Positions 35,394-44,285 of a stretch of 64,000 nucleotides of DNA are shown here, piece after piece. Source of the DNA: Chryseobacterium sp. JV274 (GTDB lineage Bacteria; Bacteroidota; Bacteroidia; Flavobacteriales; Weeksellaceae). The translations under genes and the position numbers were made by a program. The stretch lies in contig NZ_LR824569.1 of assembly GCF_903969135.1 (NCBI RefSeq), positions 2,811,001-2,875,000 of the forward strand. The letters are read 5' to 3'. How positions within the stretch are numbered: position 1 is the first letter of the stretch; each line of letters opens with the position of its first letter. Under the pieces are notes generated by a model. The model was not told the origin of the DNA, made no database searches, and saw only the letters and a program-made list of their open reading frames with translations.

Positions 35394-36803
35394 ATGAAAA
35401 TTGAACAAATATATACGGGCTGTCTGGCTCAGGGTGCCTATTATATTGTATCAGAGAATGAAGCAGTCATTATAGATCCTTTAAGAGAAGTAAAACCTTA
35501 CCTGGATCGTCTGGAAAAAGATAATGTCACTTTAAAATATATTTTTGAAACTCACTTCCATGCAGATTTTGTATCAGGCCATTTGGATTTAAGCAAGAAA
35601 ACAAGTGCTCCGATTGTATATGGACCTACTGCTGCTCCTGAATTTGAAGCAATTATTGCCGAAGACAATCAGATTTTTGAGATCGGAAAAGTAAAAATAA
35701 AGGTAATGCACACTCCCGGACACACCATGGAAAGCAGCACTTATCTTTTAATAGATGAAAACGGTATTGAAACTGCAATTTTTACAGGTGACACCTTATT
35801 TTTAGGAGATGTCGGAAGACCAGATCTTGCACAGAAAGCAACCAATCTTACCCAGGAAGACCTTGCGGGAATTCTATACGACAGTCTTCAGAACAAAATT
35901 ATGCCTTTGGATGACAGCATTACCGTTTATCCTGCTCACGGGGCAGGTTCTGCCTGCGGAAAAAACATGCAGAAGGAAACGGTAGATATTTTAGGAAACC
36001 AAAAGAAGACGAATTATGCGCTTAATCAACCCGATAAAGCCTCTTTCATCAGAGAGGTTCTTGATGGTTTAACAGCACCACCAAAATATTTCGGAATGAA
36101 TGTCGCATTAAACAAAGGTGGATATGAAAGTCTGGATGTTGTAATGAACAAAGGATTACAACCTGTAGCGCCGGAAGATTTTGAGGCACTGGCTGAAGAA
36201 ACCGGAGCATTAATTTTAGATACAAGAGGAGCGGCGGACTTCCATAAAGGATTTGTTCCTAACTCTATCAATATAGGATTGAAAGGTGATTTCGCCCCAT
36301 GGGTAGGAAATCTTATCGTGGATGTAAAGCATCCTCTATTACTGGTAGCAGATGAAGGAACCGAGGAAGAAGTAATTACCAGACTAAGCAGAGTAGGTTT
36401 TGATAATGTAGTAGGTTATCTGGAAGGAAGTTTTGAAGGCTGGAAAAATGCAGGTAAGGAAACTGATGAGATCAAAAGAATTACCCCATCTGAGTTTGCT
36501 GAACAGTTTACAGAAGATGCAAAAGTAATTGATGTAAGAAAACTGACTGAATATTCTGCAGAGCATATTGACAACGCTTATAACAGGCCACTGGATACGA
36601 TCAGTGACTGGGCCCGCACTATGGATGATTCGGAACATTTCTTTCTTCACTGTGCAGGCGGATACAGAAGTATGATCGCAGCAAGCATCCTTAACTCACA
36701 CGGAATCAGAAACTTTACCGAAATAGAAGGAGGTTTTAACGGCATCAAAAAGACGGAAAAATTCCCGACTACAGATTTTGTATGCCAATCTAAAACGTCA
36801 TAA
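35394..36803 (+). CDS. Metallo-beta-lactamase fold hydrolase fused to two rhodanese domains
   Basis: It has 469 residues. The N-terminal MBL domain has the metal motif THFHADF (H54, H56, D58), HTPGHTM (H110) and FTGDTLFLGDVGRPD, in the persulfide dioxygenase (ETHE1-like) style. Two rhodanese modules follow. The first (about 265-355) has a degenerate active site: LLLVADEGTEEE, with no Cys. The second (about 375-460) has the Cys in HCAGGYRSM. The combination suggests oxidation of glutathione or low-molecular persulfides, or sulfane-sulfur transfer. It starts an operon with a rhodanese lipoprotein and a thioredoxin. Confidence 0.9.
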   Translation: MKIEQIYTGCLAQGAYYIVSENEAVIIDPLREVKPYLDRLEKDNVTLKYIFETHFHADFVSGHLDLSKKTSAPIVYGPTAAPEFEAIIAEDNQIFEIGKVKIKVMHTPGHTMESSTYLLIDENGIETAIFTGDTLFLGDVGRPDLAQKATNLTQEDLAGILYDSLQNKIMPLDDSITVYPAHGAGSACGKNMQKETVDILGNQKKTNYALNQPDKASFIREVLDGLTAPPKYFGMNVALNKGGYESLDVVMNKGLQPVAPEDFEALAEETGALILDTRGAADFHKGFVPNSINIGLKGDFAPWVGNLIVDVKHPLLLVADEGTEEEVITRLSRVGFDNVVGYLEGSFEGWKNAGKETDEIKRITPSEFAEQFTEDAKVIDVRKLTEYSAEHIDNAYNRPLDTISDWARTMDDSEHFFLHCAGGYRSMIAASILNSHGIRNFTEIEGGFNGIKKTEKFPTTDFVCQSKTS

Positions 36804-36807
36804 GATC

Positions 36808-37185
36808 ATGAAGATACAGTTTTTTGGGCTTGCTTTAGCAATGGCTTTTACGCTAAGTGCCTGTAAAACATCTCATACCGCTTTCACACCCAAAGCTAAC
36901 ATCAAAGAAGTAGTCAATAGCTCTGATGTAACATTGGTGGATGTCAGAATTCCGGAACAGTATGCTGCAGGAACAGCAAAAAATGCTGTCAACATACCAT
37001 TAGCAGAGCTTCAAAGCAATATAGAAACCTTGAAAGGTAAAAAAGTTGTTGTGTTCTGTAATAAAGGAGTTCAGGCAGATCAGGCTATGGAAATTCTGAA
37101 GAAAAACGGAGTGGAAGCCTATGATGGTACAAGCTGGAAGAATGTAAAAGCAATCCAGGACGAAACAAACAAAAAAGTAAACTAA
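36808..37185 (+). CDS. Rhodanese-domain lipoprotein
   Basis: It has 125 residues from the ATG at 36808 (the frame extends upstream into the MBL gene). A lipoprotein signal (MKIQFFGLALAMAFTLSAC) puts it in the periplasm, attached to a membrane. The rhodanese domain has VTLVDVRIPEQYAAGTAKNAVNIPL and the active-site Cys in VVVFCNKGVQADQA. It probably binds or transfers sulfane sulfur outside the cytoplasm. It sits 4 bp after the MBL-rhodanese gene and 13 bp before the thioredoxin gene. Confidence 0.9.
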   Translation: MKIQFFGLALAMAFTLSACKTSHTAFTPKANIKEVVNSSDVTLVDVRIPEQYAAGTAKNAVNIPLAELQSNIETLKGKKVVVFCNKGVQADQAMEILKKNGVEAYDGTSWKNVKAIQDETNKKVN

Positions 37186-37198
37186 TAAAACCAAAACT

Positions 37199-37498
37199 AT
37201 GTCACAAAAATTTCAGGAAATCATTGATTCCGAAAGGCCTGTACTGATCGATTTTTTCGCAACATGGTGTCAGCCTTGTAAAGTACAGTCTTCAGTATTA
37301 AATACGGTAAAGGAGAATGTTGGCGAAGAAGCAAGAATCATCAAGGTAGATGTAGACCAATATCCTGCATTAGCAGCTCAATATGGAGTGCGCGGAGTTC
37401 CTACTCTTGCCATTTTCAAAAAAGGAGAACTATTATGGAAAGAAAGTGGTGTACATGATGTGAATACACTCACTAATCTTCTCCAGCAATATGCTTAG
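37199..37498 (+). CDS. Thioredoxin
   Basis: It has 99 residues with the redox site WCQPCK (C24, C27) instead of the common WCGPC, and the cis-Pro in VRGVPTLAIFKKGE. There is no signal peptide, so it is cytoplasmic. Location after an MBL-rhodanese and a rhodanese lipoprotein suggests that it releases sulfur or reduces persulfides formed by those proteins rather than being the main cellular thioredoxin. A 19-bp hairpin terminator follows. Confidence 0.92.
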   Translation: MSQKFQEIIDSERPVLIDFFATWCQPCKVQSSVLNTVKENVGEEARIIKVDVDQYPALAAQYGVRGVPTLAIFKKGELLWKESGVHDVNTLTNLLQQYA

Positions 37499-37507
37499 AT
37501 AAGGACC

Positions 37508-37551
37508 AAAATAAAGGCTGAAATTCAAATGAATTTCAGCCTTTATTTTTT
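37508..37551. terminator. Strong bidirectional terminator
   Basis: A 19-bp perfect stem (37508-37526 with 37531-37549, loop AAAT) is followed by a T run. It ends the sulfur operon on the plus strand and, by symmetry, the amidase gene on the minus strand. Confidence 0.9.
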
Positions 37552-37552
37552 A

Positions 37553-38305
37553 TTACAATTGAATAGAGAAACTATCCCGGTCATTTAAAAACTGAAAATG
37601 GGTTCTGAAATCTTTCAATTCATCTATATTTAGTTCTGCGGACACAAGATTCCCTTGTTTTTCAGAAATTTCTTTTCCGTCTGCAAAGAAGCAGTGAGAA
37701 CTTTCCTGATAAAACAAATTGTTTCCATCAGTTCCAATTCTGTTTAAGCCAAATACAAAAGATAAATTTTCAATAGCCCGGGCTTTTAGCAAATGTTCCC
37801 ATGCTCCTACTCTTTTCTCGGGCCAGTTGGCCACATATAAAATAGCATCGTAGTCATCATTGTTTCTGGCAAAAACAGGAAAACGAAGGTCATAACATAC
37901 TTGAAGCAGAAATCGTATTCCCTGATACACAACAACTACCCGCTCTTTTCCAGGTGTATATACTTTATCTTCTCCTGAAAAAGAGAACAGATGCCGTTTA
38001 TCATAAAAAGAAACTTCACCACCCGGCCGTACGAAATACATTCTGTTGTAAAAGTTTCCGTTGTGTTCTACCGGAGCACTTCCACAGAATGCTGCATTTT
38101 TATCTTTTGAAAGTTTCTTCAAAAATTCCAGTGATTCATTATTTCTGTCCGAAACTTCAGAAGCGTCCATACAGAAGCCAGTAGAAAACATTTCGGGTAG
38201 AAGAAACAGATCCGCTTCCACATTATGAAGCTCATTTTCTATGAGTTTAAAATTCTCAGCTTTATTTTTCCAGATGATATCTAAATTAAGCCCTACAACT
38301 TTCAT
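37553..38305 (-). CDS. Nitrilase-superfamily amidohydrolase (omega-amidase-like)
   Basis: It has 250 residues with the Glu-Lys-Cys triad in expected places: E38 in FLLPEMFSTGFC, K103 in YDKRHLFSF, C137 in LLQVCYDLRFPVF. The segment LYVANWPEKRVGAWEHLLKARAIEN matches YafV-type omega-amidases, which hydrolyse alpha-ketoglutaramate and related amides. The exact substrate cannot be settled from sequence. The gene is single, converging on the sulfur operon. Confidence 0.9.
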   Translation of the reverse strand: MKVVGLNLDIIWKNKAENFKLIENELHNVEADLFLLPEMFSTGFCMDASEVSDRNNESLEFLKKLSKDKNAAFCGSAPVEHNGNFYNRMYFVRPGGEVSFYDKRHLFSFSGEDKVYTPGKERVVVVYQGIRFLLQVCYDLRFPVFARNNDDYDAILYVANWPEKRVGAWEHLLKARAIENLSFVFGLNRIGTDGNNLFYQESSHCFFADGKEISEKQGNLVSAELNIDELKDFRTHFQFLNDRDSFSIQL

Positions 38306-38540
38306 CTTTTATTCTTTTTAAATTATTTCAAATCTGAAGTATAAAAATACGCCTTTTATCATTACAAAAAGAAAACTCTCAGGAGAATTCAACTGCAGAA
38401 AAACAGTGTCTCCTTCTCCAATATCAAACAATATTTCATAATAATTTATTAAAGTCTTTCATTTTTATAATACGGATTCTCTTTCGGTTTCATTTTTGAT
38501 AGAGATATTTTTTATTACTATCCTTAAAAATTTAAAATTT

Positions 38541-38981
38541 ATGAAGAAATTGTTTTTTATGGTGACGATTTTCTTTTTTGGGGCCATGGCTAATGCTCAG
38601 GCCTGGACGGGAAAAGGGGATCAGAAAGTACAACTGGGGCTGAGTGCCTGGGGATATGGAACCGGAGTAACGGGAACCTACGACTATGGGCTCAATAAAC
38701 TTATTTCAGTAGGAGCCGGAATCAACGGCTATTTTGACAATTATAAAAACAACGATAAGGATAATCGTGTTTTTGTTTTCGGGAGACTGAACTTTCATTT
38801 ACAGGAAGCACTGAACCTTCCCTCAAAATGGGATATCTACCCTGGTGTAGACCTTGGAGTTCTCGGAAGAGACTTCGGAGTTGGCGCTCACATTGGAGCC
38901 CGTTATTTCTTCACAGAGAAAATAGGGGTATTTGCAGAAGTAGGTAATAATGGCAGTCTGGGTGTTTCTTTCAATTTATAA
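38541..38981 (+). CDS. Small outer-membrane beta-barrel protein
   Basis: It has 146 residues from the ATG at 38541 (MKKLFFMVTIFFFGAMANAQ, a signal peptide); the longer frame at 38496 has no signal character. The mature part alternates polar and hydrophobic residues as in an eight-stranded barrel (KVQLGLSAWGYGTGVTGTYD, VFVFGRLNFHL, IGARYFFTEKIGVFAEVG) and ends in the aromatic-tipped LGVSFNL. It may belong to a flavobacterial DUF (DUF6646), but I am not certain. The function is unknown. Confidence 0.75.
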   Translation: MKKLFFMVTIFFFGAMANAQAWTGKGDQKVQLGLSAWGYGTGVTGTYDYGLNKLISVGAGINGYFDNYKNNDKDNRVFVFGRLNFHLQEALNLPSKWDIYPGVDLGVLGRDFGVGAHIGARYFFTEKIGVFAEVGNNGSLGVSFNL

Positions 38982-39087
38982 TCAAATCGTCTTTAAATAT
39001 GACAAAGCTTCTCGTTTCGGGGAGCTTTTTTATTTGGCATAGTTTTGATAATTGTTACCTTTGCAAATTAAAATCTAAAATTTATTA

Positions 39088-40578
39088 ATGGAAATAGCAA
39101 TCAAACTTTTTCAGTTCATTCTGAGCATCTCTATACTTGTGCTTCTTCATGAGCTTGGGCATTTTTTACCGGCAATATGGTTCAAGACCAGAGCAGAGAA
39201 GTTTTTCCTGTTTTTTGATCCTTACTTCTCCATATTCTCCATGAAGAAAATCAACGGGAAATGGCAGTATAAGTTTTTATCAAAGAACCTGCCGGATTCT
39301 GAAGTAATAGAGGTAAACGGAAAGAAGGAAGAAGTTCCTATCGATATATCAAAACTACCGGACAATGACTGGAGAAAACATCCTGAACAAACCAAATACG
39401 GAATTGGATGGCTTCCTTTCGGAGGGTATGTAAAAATTGCAGGAATGGTGGATGAAAGTATGGATACTGCCCAAATGAAAAAGCCGGCAGAACCATGGGA
39501 ATTCAGATCGAAACCGGCTTGGCAGAGACTTATTATTATGCTGGGTGGAGTTACGGTTAACTTTTTCCTTGCATGGTTGATCTATAGCTCTTTATCATTC
39601 TTCAACGGAGAAACCTATACAGATATCACGAAATTCGACAATGGTATTGAAGCGACTTCAGCAGGAAAGAAAATGGGATTCCAGAATGGTGACAAAATCA
39701 TCAGCGTAGATGGAAAACCTGCAGAGAGACTTGAAAATACATCAATCAATATTCTTTTAGGAGACAATGTTACCGTAAACAGAAACGGCCAGGAAGTTAC
39801 TTTCCCGGTAAATGCTGACGGTGTTGCAGATGTTCTTAAGCAGAGAGAAGCAAAATTGTATATCACTCCAAGAGTTTCTATGGTCATTGATTCATTGGCA
39901 ACTCCTTCTTCTCAGGCATCAGGTCTTGCGAAAGGAGATAAAATTGTAGGAATCAACGGTAAAAAAGCGGCATTCTTTGATGAAGTAAGCACTCTTCTAA
40001 GTGAAAATAAAGGTAAGACGATTACTGTAGATGTTGAAAGAAATGGGGCTTTGCAGACATTACCAGCAGTTTCTGTTGATAAAAACGGAAAACTAGGGGT
40101 AGCAATTGATACAAAAAACATCGCAAAAGCTGTTGTAACAAATAAAAAATACTCTTTTGGGGAGGCTATTCCAAGAGGATTTACCAGAACTATTGAAGCA
40201 TTAACTACCCAGGTTAAGCAGTTCAAAATCATGTTCAACTCTAAAGTTCAGGGGTATAAAAATGTAGGAGGTCCTATTGCGATTGTAAAGAATATGCCTG
40301 TAGATAAAGATGCAGACGGAAACTTTAAGATCAACTGGGTTGCTTTCTGGAGCTTTACAGCAATGTTCTCCGTATGGTTGGCATTCCTGAATCTTATTCC
40401 TATTCCGGGACTTGATGGCGGACACGTTTTATTTACTTTATATGAAATTATTGTAGGAAAACCGGTTCCACAGAAGGTTTTGGAAAACGCACAAATGATT
40501 GGAGTTATCTTCCTGTTAGGATTGATGTTACTGATCTTCGGAAGCGACATCTTCAAGGTGTTTACAGGGAAATTATAA
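39088..40578 (+). CDS. rseP: RIP metalloprotease RseP
   Basis: This site-2 protease cleaves transmembrane substrates such as anti-sigma factors. The zinc motif HELGHF lies at residues 21-25 in the first helix. Two PDZ domains occupy about 190-370 (KKMGFQNGDKIISVDGKPAE and SGLAKGDKIVGINGKKAAFF). The second catalytic motif, NLIPIPGLDGGHVLF, precedes the last helices. At 496 residues it is slightly longer than E. coli RseP because of an insert around residues 70-100 typical of this lineage. It could act on membrane anti-sigma factors such as the one at 6.2 kb, which is inference. Confidence 0.94.
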   Translation: MEIAIKLFQFILSISILVLLHELGHFLPAIWFKTRAEKFFLFFDPYFSIFSMKKINGKWQYKFLSKNLPDSEVIEVNGKKEEVPIDISKLPDNDWRKHPEQTKYGIGWLPFGGYVKIAGMVDESMDTAQMKKPAEPWEFRSKPAWQRLIIMLGGVTVNFFLAWLIYSSLSFFNGETYTDITKFDNGIEATSAGKKMGFQNGDKIISVDGKPAERLENTSINILLGDNVTVNRNGQEVTFPVNADGVADVLKQREAKLYITPRVSMVIDSLATPSSQASGLAKGDKIVGINGKKAAFFDEVSTLLSENKGKTITVDVERNGALQTLPAVSVDKNGKLGVAIDTKNIAKAVVTNKKYSFGEAIPRGFTRTIEALTTQVKQFKIMFNSKVQGYKNVGGPIAIVKNMPVDKDADGNFKINWVAFWSFTAMFSVWLAFLNLIPIPGLDGGHVLFTLYEIIVGKPVPQKVLENAQMIGVIFLLGLMLLIFGSDIFKVFTGKL

Positions 40579-40605
40579 TTTTTTTAGAAATTTTTATAAA
40601 AATAT

Positions 40606-40636
40606 TTGTAAGGTATAAATATTCGTCCTATATTTG
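40606..40636 (+). promoter_or_regulatory. Promoter of tRNA-Asn copy 1
   Basis: TTG at 40606-40608, 20 nt, then TATATTTG at 40629-40636, matching the Bacteroidota -33/-7 consensus. It sits 23 bp before the mature tRNA. Confidence 0.7.
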
Positions 40637-40658
40637 CACCACTTAAAACAAAGGACAT

Positions 40659-40732
40659 TCCTCCTTAGCTCAGTTGGTTAGAGCATCTGACTGTTAATCA
40701 GAGGGTCGCTGGTTCGAGCCCAGCAGGAGGAG
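40659..40732 (+). tRNA. tRNA-Asn (GTT), copy 1
   Basis: This is a 74-nt cloverleaf. The acceptor arm TCCTCCT (40659-40665) pairs with AGGAGGA (40725-40731). The anticodon loop is CTGTTAATC with anticodon GTT, and the T-arm has GGTTCGAGCC. The 3' CCA is not encoded. A short hairpin terminator follows. Confidence 0.96.
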
Positions 40733-40736
40733 CAAA

Positions 40737-40766
40737 AAGACTTACAGAAATGTAAGTCTTTTTTTT
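40737..40766 (+). terminator. Terminator of tRNA-Asn copy 1
   Basis: AAGACTTAC pairs with GTAAGTCTT, followed by eight T. Confidence 0.85.
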
Positions 40767-41031
40767 GTGCTTTCATCTGAAGATATCATTTAAAAAGATA
40801 GATATTTGTAACTTACCTTAAGTTTTTATGAACTATTTATTTGTTTTACGGAATATCACCCACCATTTCGGGTATTTTCATGTAACGATTTCCCCAATAA
40901 TCCGACTATTCTTACTTAAGGAATTATAGAATTTGAGAAATTAACATCTTATAAATACTTCTCTAATAACTTGCATCTAAAAAAAATAACAAAACCAACA
41001 TTATTGTATTTTATAAATACCTTATTATACC

Positions 41032-44000
41032 ATGAAGAAAACTATTATTTCGTTATTAACAGCATTTTCTATTATAGGGATTTCAGCACAGGAAAAGTCT
41101 TATTTTTTATCAAGCCCCTCATTGAGTCCGGATGGCAAGACAGCCTATTTCTCTTATGACGGCGATATCTGGAAAGTAGATTCAAATGGTGGAAACGCTT
41201 CAAGAATTACAGCCCTTGACGGAGAAGAAATCAATCCCCGCCTTTCACCGGATGGAAAATGGCTTGCATTCAGTTCTAACCAATATGGAAATTATGATGT
41301 GTATGTAATGCCTGCAGAAGGGGGAACGATCAAGCAGCTAACCTTCCACACCGGAAGAGACGAAATGGAAAGCTGGGCATGGGACAGCAAAACCATTTAT
41401 TTTACTTCCAGCAGAAATAATAATTTTGGCAGTTTTAAAACTACAATTGAAGGAAAAACACCACAAAAGCTTTTCAGTAATTATTTTAACAACACCAATG
41501 GACTTGTAGAAACGCCGGCGGGAGAATATCTTTTCACCAGCTCTTCAGAAAGTGCCCATCAGGTACAACGCAAGCGCTATAAAGGAGAAAATAATCCTGA
41601 TATTTTAGGATACAACCCTAAAAGCAATTCTTTCAAACAGTACACTAACTATGAAGGAAAAGATTTCAACCCAAGTGTAGATAAAAAAGGTATTATTTAC
41701 TTTATTTCCGATGAGAATAATGGAGAATACAATCTTTATCAACTCGAAAATAGTAAGAAGGCTTCATTAACCCAATTTGACACTTCTATTAAAAAACCTT
41801 TTGTTTCAGCAGACGGATCTAAAGTCATTTTTGAAAAAGATTACCAGCTTTATATTTACGATATCGCTTCAAAAAATGCAAAACCTCTGAATGTAAGCCT
41901 GAATACTAATAAAACGCTGGAAAAAGAACAAAACTTCAACGTGGAAAATAATATTTCCTATTATGATGTATCTCCGGATGGTAAAAAAATGGCCTTTATA
42001 AGCCGCGGTGTTTTATTTGTATCTGATATTGAAGGAAAATTTGCACAACAGGTTTCTGATGGGAAAGAACGTGCCATGGAAGTAAAATGGTTGAAAGACA
42101 ACCGTACCCTGCTTTACAGTCAGACCTACAATGGATACCAAAACTGGTTTACTATTCCAGCAGACGGAAAAGGCCAGCTCAAACAATTAACAGAAGATTT
42201 ACGCAATAACCGAAGCATCACGCTTAATAGCGACCTTTCAAAAGCGGTTTATTTAAGCGGCCGTGATGAAGTAAGATTGCTGGATTTAAAAAATTTCAAA
42301 TCTACAACGATCGTAAAAGACGAAATATGGGCTTTCCAAAACTCAAGACCTTCTTTTTCGCCAAACAATGAATACGTACTGTTCTCTGCGAAAAGAAACT
42401 TTGAACTGGATATTTTCATCTATAATATCAAAAAAGGACAGACGCTCAATCTTACCAATACTGGTGTTTCAGAGGAAGATCCTGTATGGTCTCCAAACGG
42501 CAAATACATTTATTTTGCCAGCGATAGAACCAATCCGTCTTATCCTTTAGGCATGCAGAAGTCTAACATTTACCGCATGGCTCTGGACTGGTTTGACGAA
42601 CCTTTTAAATCTGAAAAATTCGATACTCTCTTTACTGAAGAAAAGAAGGAAACAAAATCTACTGATAAAGCGAAAGATAAAGATAAGAAGGACAAGAAAG
42701 AGGAGGACAAGGATAAGGAGAAAAAGGAAGAAAAAGAACCAATAATTAAAGAACTGAAAGTAAATCCTGAAGATACCCTAGACAGAATCGAACTGGTAAC
42801 CGACCGATATGGATATCAGGATGATCCTGCAGTTTTTGCAGACGAAAAAAAGGAAATTCTATTATTCAATTCTAATCAGGATAATGGGAAAAGACAGTTG
42901 TACAAAAAAGTGTTCACAGATTTTGAGCCTGCCAAATCCGAAAAAGTTTTCGATAAAGCAGCGTATTATCTTACCAAAAATGAGAAAAACCTGTTTGCGC
43001 TGATAGAAGGTAATATTTATAAAACAACTGTAGCGGCTTTAAAACCTGAGAAAATAAATATTCAATATAGTTTTGATAAAGACCTGGCATCAGAATTTAC
43101 TCAGATGTTTGCTGAAGCATGGACTGGTGTGGAAGAAAATTTTTATGATGAGAAGTTCCATGGGATTGACTGGAAAGCAAAAAAGGAACAGTATGCCAAA
43201 TATCTTCCGTATGTACATAACAGAAATGATCTGAGAATTTTATTAAATGATCTTTTAGGAGAGCTTAATTCTTCACACACCGGATTTTCTTCAACCGGAA
43301 AAGAAGAAACAATGTACCTGAACTATTTCACTAACGAAACAGGAATTATCTTCAAAAAAGATCAGCCTTACACTGTAGAAAGTATTGTAAGAAAATCTCC
43401 GGCTTTCCGCTCAGGAGTTGATATTAAGCCTGGCGACCAGCTGATTTCTGTAAACGGGAAAAAGGTGGATCTAAACGAAAATATCGAAACGTATTTTACA
43501 AGCCCCAAAAAACAGGAAGAACTTGTTCTTACTTTTAACCGTGATGGTAAAAATATAACCACCAAAGTACATCCGATTTCTAATGGAGAATTAAAAGGAT
43601 TGCTTTATGATGATTGGATCTACAACAATCATCAGCGTGTTGATAAGCTTAGCAATAACCGTATTGCCTATTCCTGCATGAAAAATATGTCTACAGATGA
43701 GCTGGACCGTTTCCTTCTGGATATGGTAGAACAGGAAAACAGAAAAGACGCTGTAATTCTTGATCTGCGTTACAATACAGGCGGAAATGTTCATGATAAG
43801 GTTTTAAATTTCCTTTCTCAGAAGCCTTATTTACAATGGAAATATCGTGAAGGAAAAATGACGACACAGCCTAACTTTGCTCCTTCCGGAAAACCTATTG
43901 TACTTCTGATTAATGAAGCTTCACTAAGCGATGCCGAGATGACTGCAGCCGGATTTAAAGCACTAAAACTGGGTAAAATTATTGGCCAGGATACCTATCG

Positions 44001-44214
44001 CTGGATTATTTTCACTTCAGCTAAAGGTTTGGTAGACGGATCTTCTTACAGACTGCCTTCATGGGGAACGTATACTTTGGACGGACAAAATCTTGAAAAA
44101 ACGGGCGTGAAACCTGATATCTATGTTAAAAATACCTTTCTGGACCGTCTTCAGGACAATGACCCTCAGCTGGAAAGAGCTGTTCAGGAAATACTTAAGG
44201 ATTTAAAGAAATAA
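41032..44214 (+). CDS. Tricorn-like S41 family peptidase, secreted
   Basis: It has 1060 residues with signal peptide MKKTIISLLTAFSIIGISAQ. Two TolB-like beta-propeller regions follow (about 25-300 and 310-530; SLSPDGKTAYFSYDGDIWKVD, DPVWSPNGKYIYFASDRTNP). A Lys/Glu/Asp-rich linker occupies about 540-580. Then come the tricorn C1 core, a PDZ domain (GVDIKPGDQLISVNGKKVD) and the S41 protease domain with the nucleophile region NEASLSDAEMTAAGFK and SWGTYTLDGQNLEKTGVKPD. Tricorn-type enzymes degrade peptides released by other proteases. The gene lies between the two tRNA-Asn copies. Confidence 0.92.
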   Translation: MKKTIISLLTAFSIIGISAQEKSYFLSSPSLSPDGKTAYFSYDGDIWKVDSNGGNASRITALDGEEINPRLSPDGKWLAFSSNQYGNYDVYVMPAEGGTIKQLTFHTGRDEMESWAWDSKTIYFTSSRNNNFGSFKTTIEGKTPQKLFSNYFNNTNGLVETPAGEYLFTSSSESAHQVQRKRYKGENNPDILGYNPKSNSFKQYTNYEGKDFNPSVDKKGIIYFISDENNGEYNLYQLENSKKASLTQFDTSIKKPFVSADGSKVIFEKDYQLYIYDIASKNAKPLNVSLNTNKTLEKEQNFNVENNISYYDVSPDGKKMAFISRGVLFVSDIEGKFAQQVSDGKERAMEVKWLKDNRTLLYSQTYNGYQNWFTIPADGKGQLKQLTEDLRNNRSITLNSDLSKAVYLSGRDEVRLLDLKNFKSTTIVKDEIWAFQNSRPSFSPNNEYVLFSAKRNFELDIFIYNIKKGQTLNLTNTGVSEEDPVWSPNGKYIYFASDRTNPSYPLGMQKSNIYRMALDWFDEPFKSEKFDTLFTEEKKETKSTDKAKDKDKKDKKEEDKDKEKKEEKEPIIKELKVNPEDTLDRIELVTDRYGYQDDPAVFADEKKEILLFNSNQDNGKRQLYKKVFTDFEPAKSEKVFDKAAYYLTKNEKNLFALIEGNIYKTTVAALKPEKINIQYSFDKDLASEFTQMFAEAWTGVEENFYDEKFHGIDWKAKKEQYAKYLPYVHNRNDLRILLNDLLGELNSSHTGFSSTGKEETMYLNYFTNETGIIFKKDQPYTVESIVRKSPAFRSGVDIKPGDQLISVNGKKVDLNENIETYFTSPKKQEELVLTFNRDGKNITTKVHPISNGELKGLLYDDWIYNNHQRVDKLSNNRIAYSCMKNMSTDELDRFLLDMVEQENRKDAVILDLRYNTGGNVHDKVLNFLSQKPYLQWKYREGKMTTQPNFAPSGKPIVLLINEASLSDAEMTAAGFKALKLGKIIGQDTYRWIIFTSAKGLVDGSSYRLPSWGTYTLDGQNLEKTGVKPDIYVKNTFLDRLQDNDPQLERAVQEILKDLKK

Positions 44215-44248
44215 GAATTAAGAAAATTGCTCTTATTTTTTGCACATA

Positions 44249-44285
44249 TTTTGCTTGATAGGATAAATAATTCTATCAAGCAAAA
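44249..44285 (+). promoter_or_regulatory. Inverted repeat reaching the ATPase start codon
   Basis: TTTTGCTTGATAG (44249-44261) and CTATCAAGCAAAA (44273-44285) are perfect 13-bp arms around an 11-nt spacer, and the last A is the first base of the ATG. In RNA the hairpin would occlude the initiation region; in DNA it could be an operator. There is no T tract, so it is not a classical terminator. Confidence 0.7.

Larger units (their letters stand above)
40629..40768 (+). repeat. Direct repeat copy 1 (tRNA-Asn with -7 box and terminator)
   Basis: 140 bp identical to 45110-45249 except for one base in the terminator stem (TAAGT here, TAGGT in copy 2). Flanking sequence differs, so the duplicated unit is the tRNA gene with its -7 box and terminator. 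The -33 elements lie outside the repeat but have the same spacing. Confidence 0.9.
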
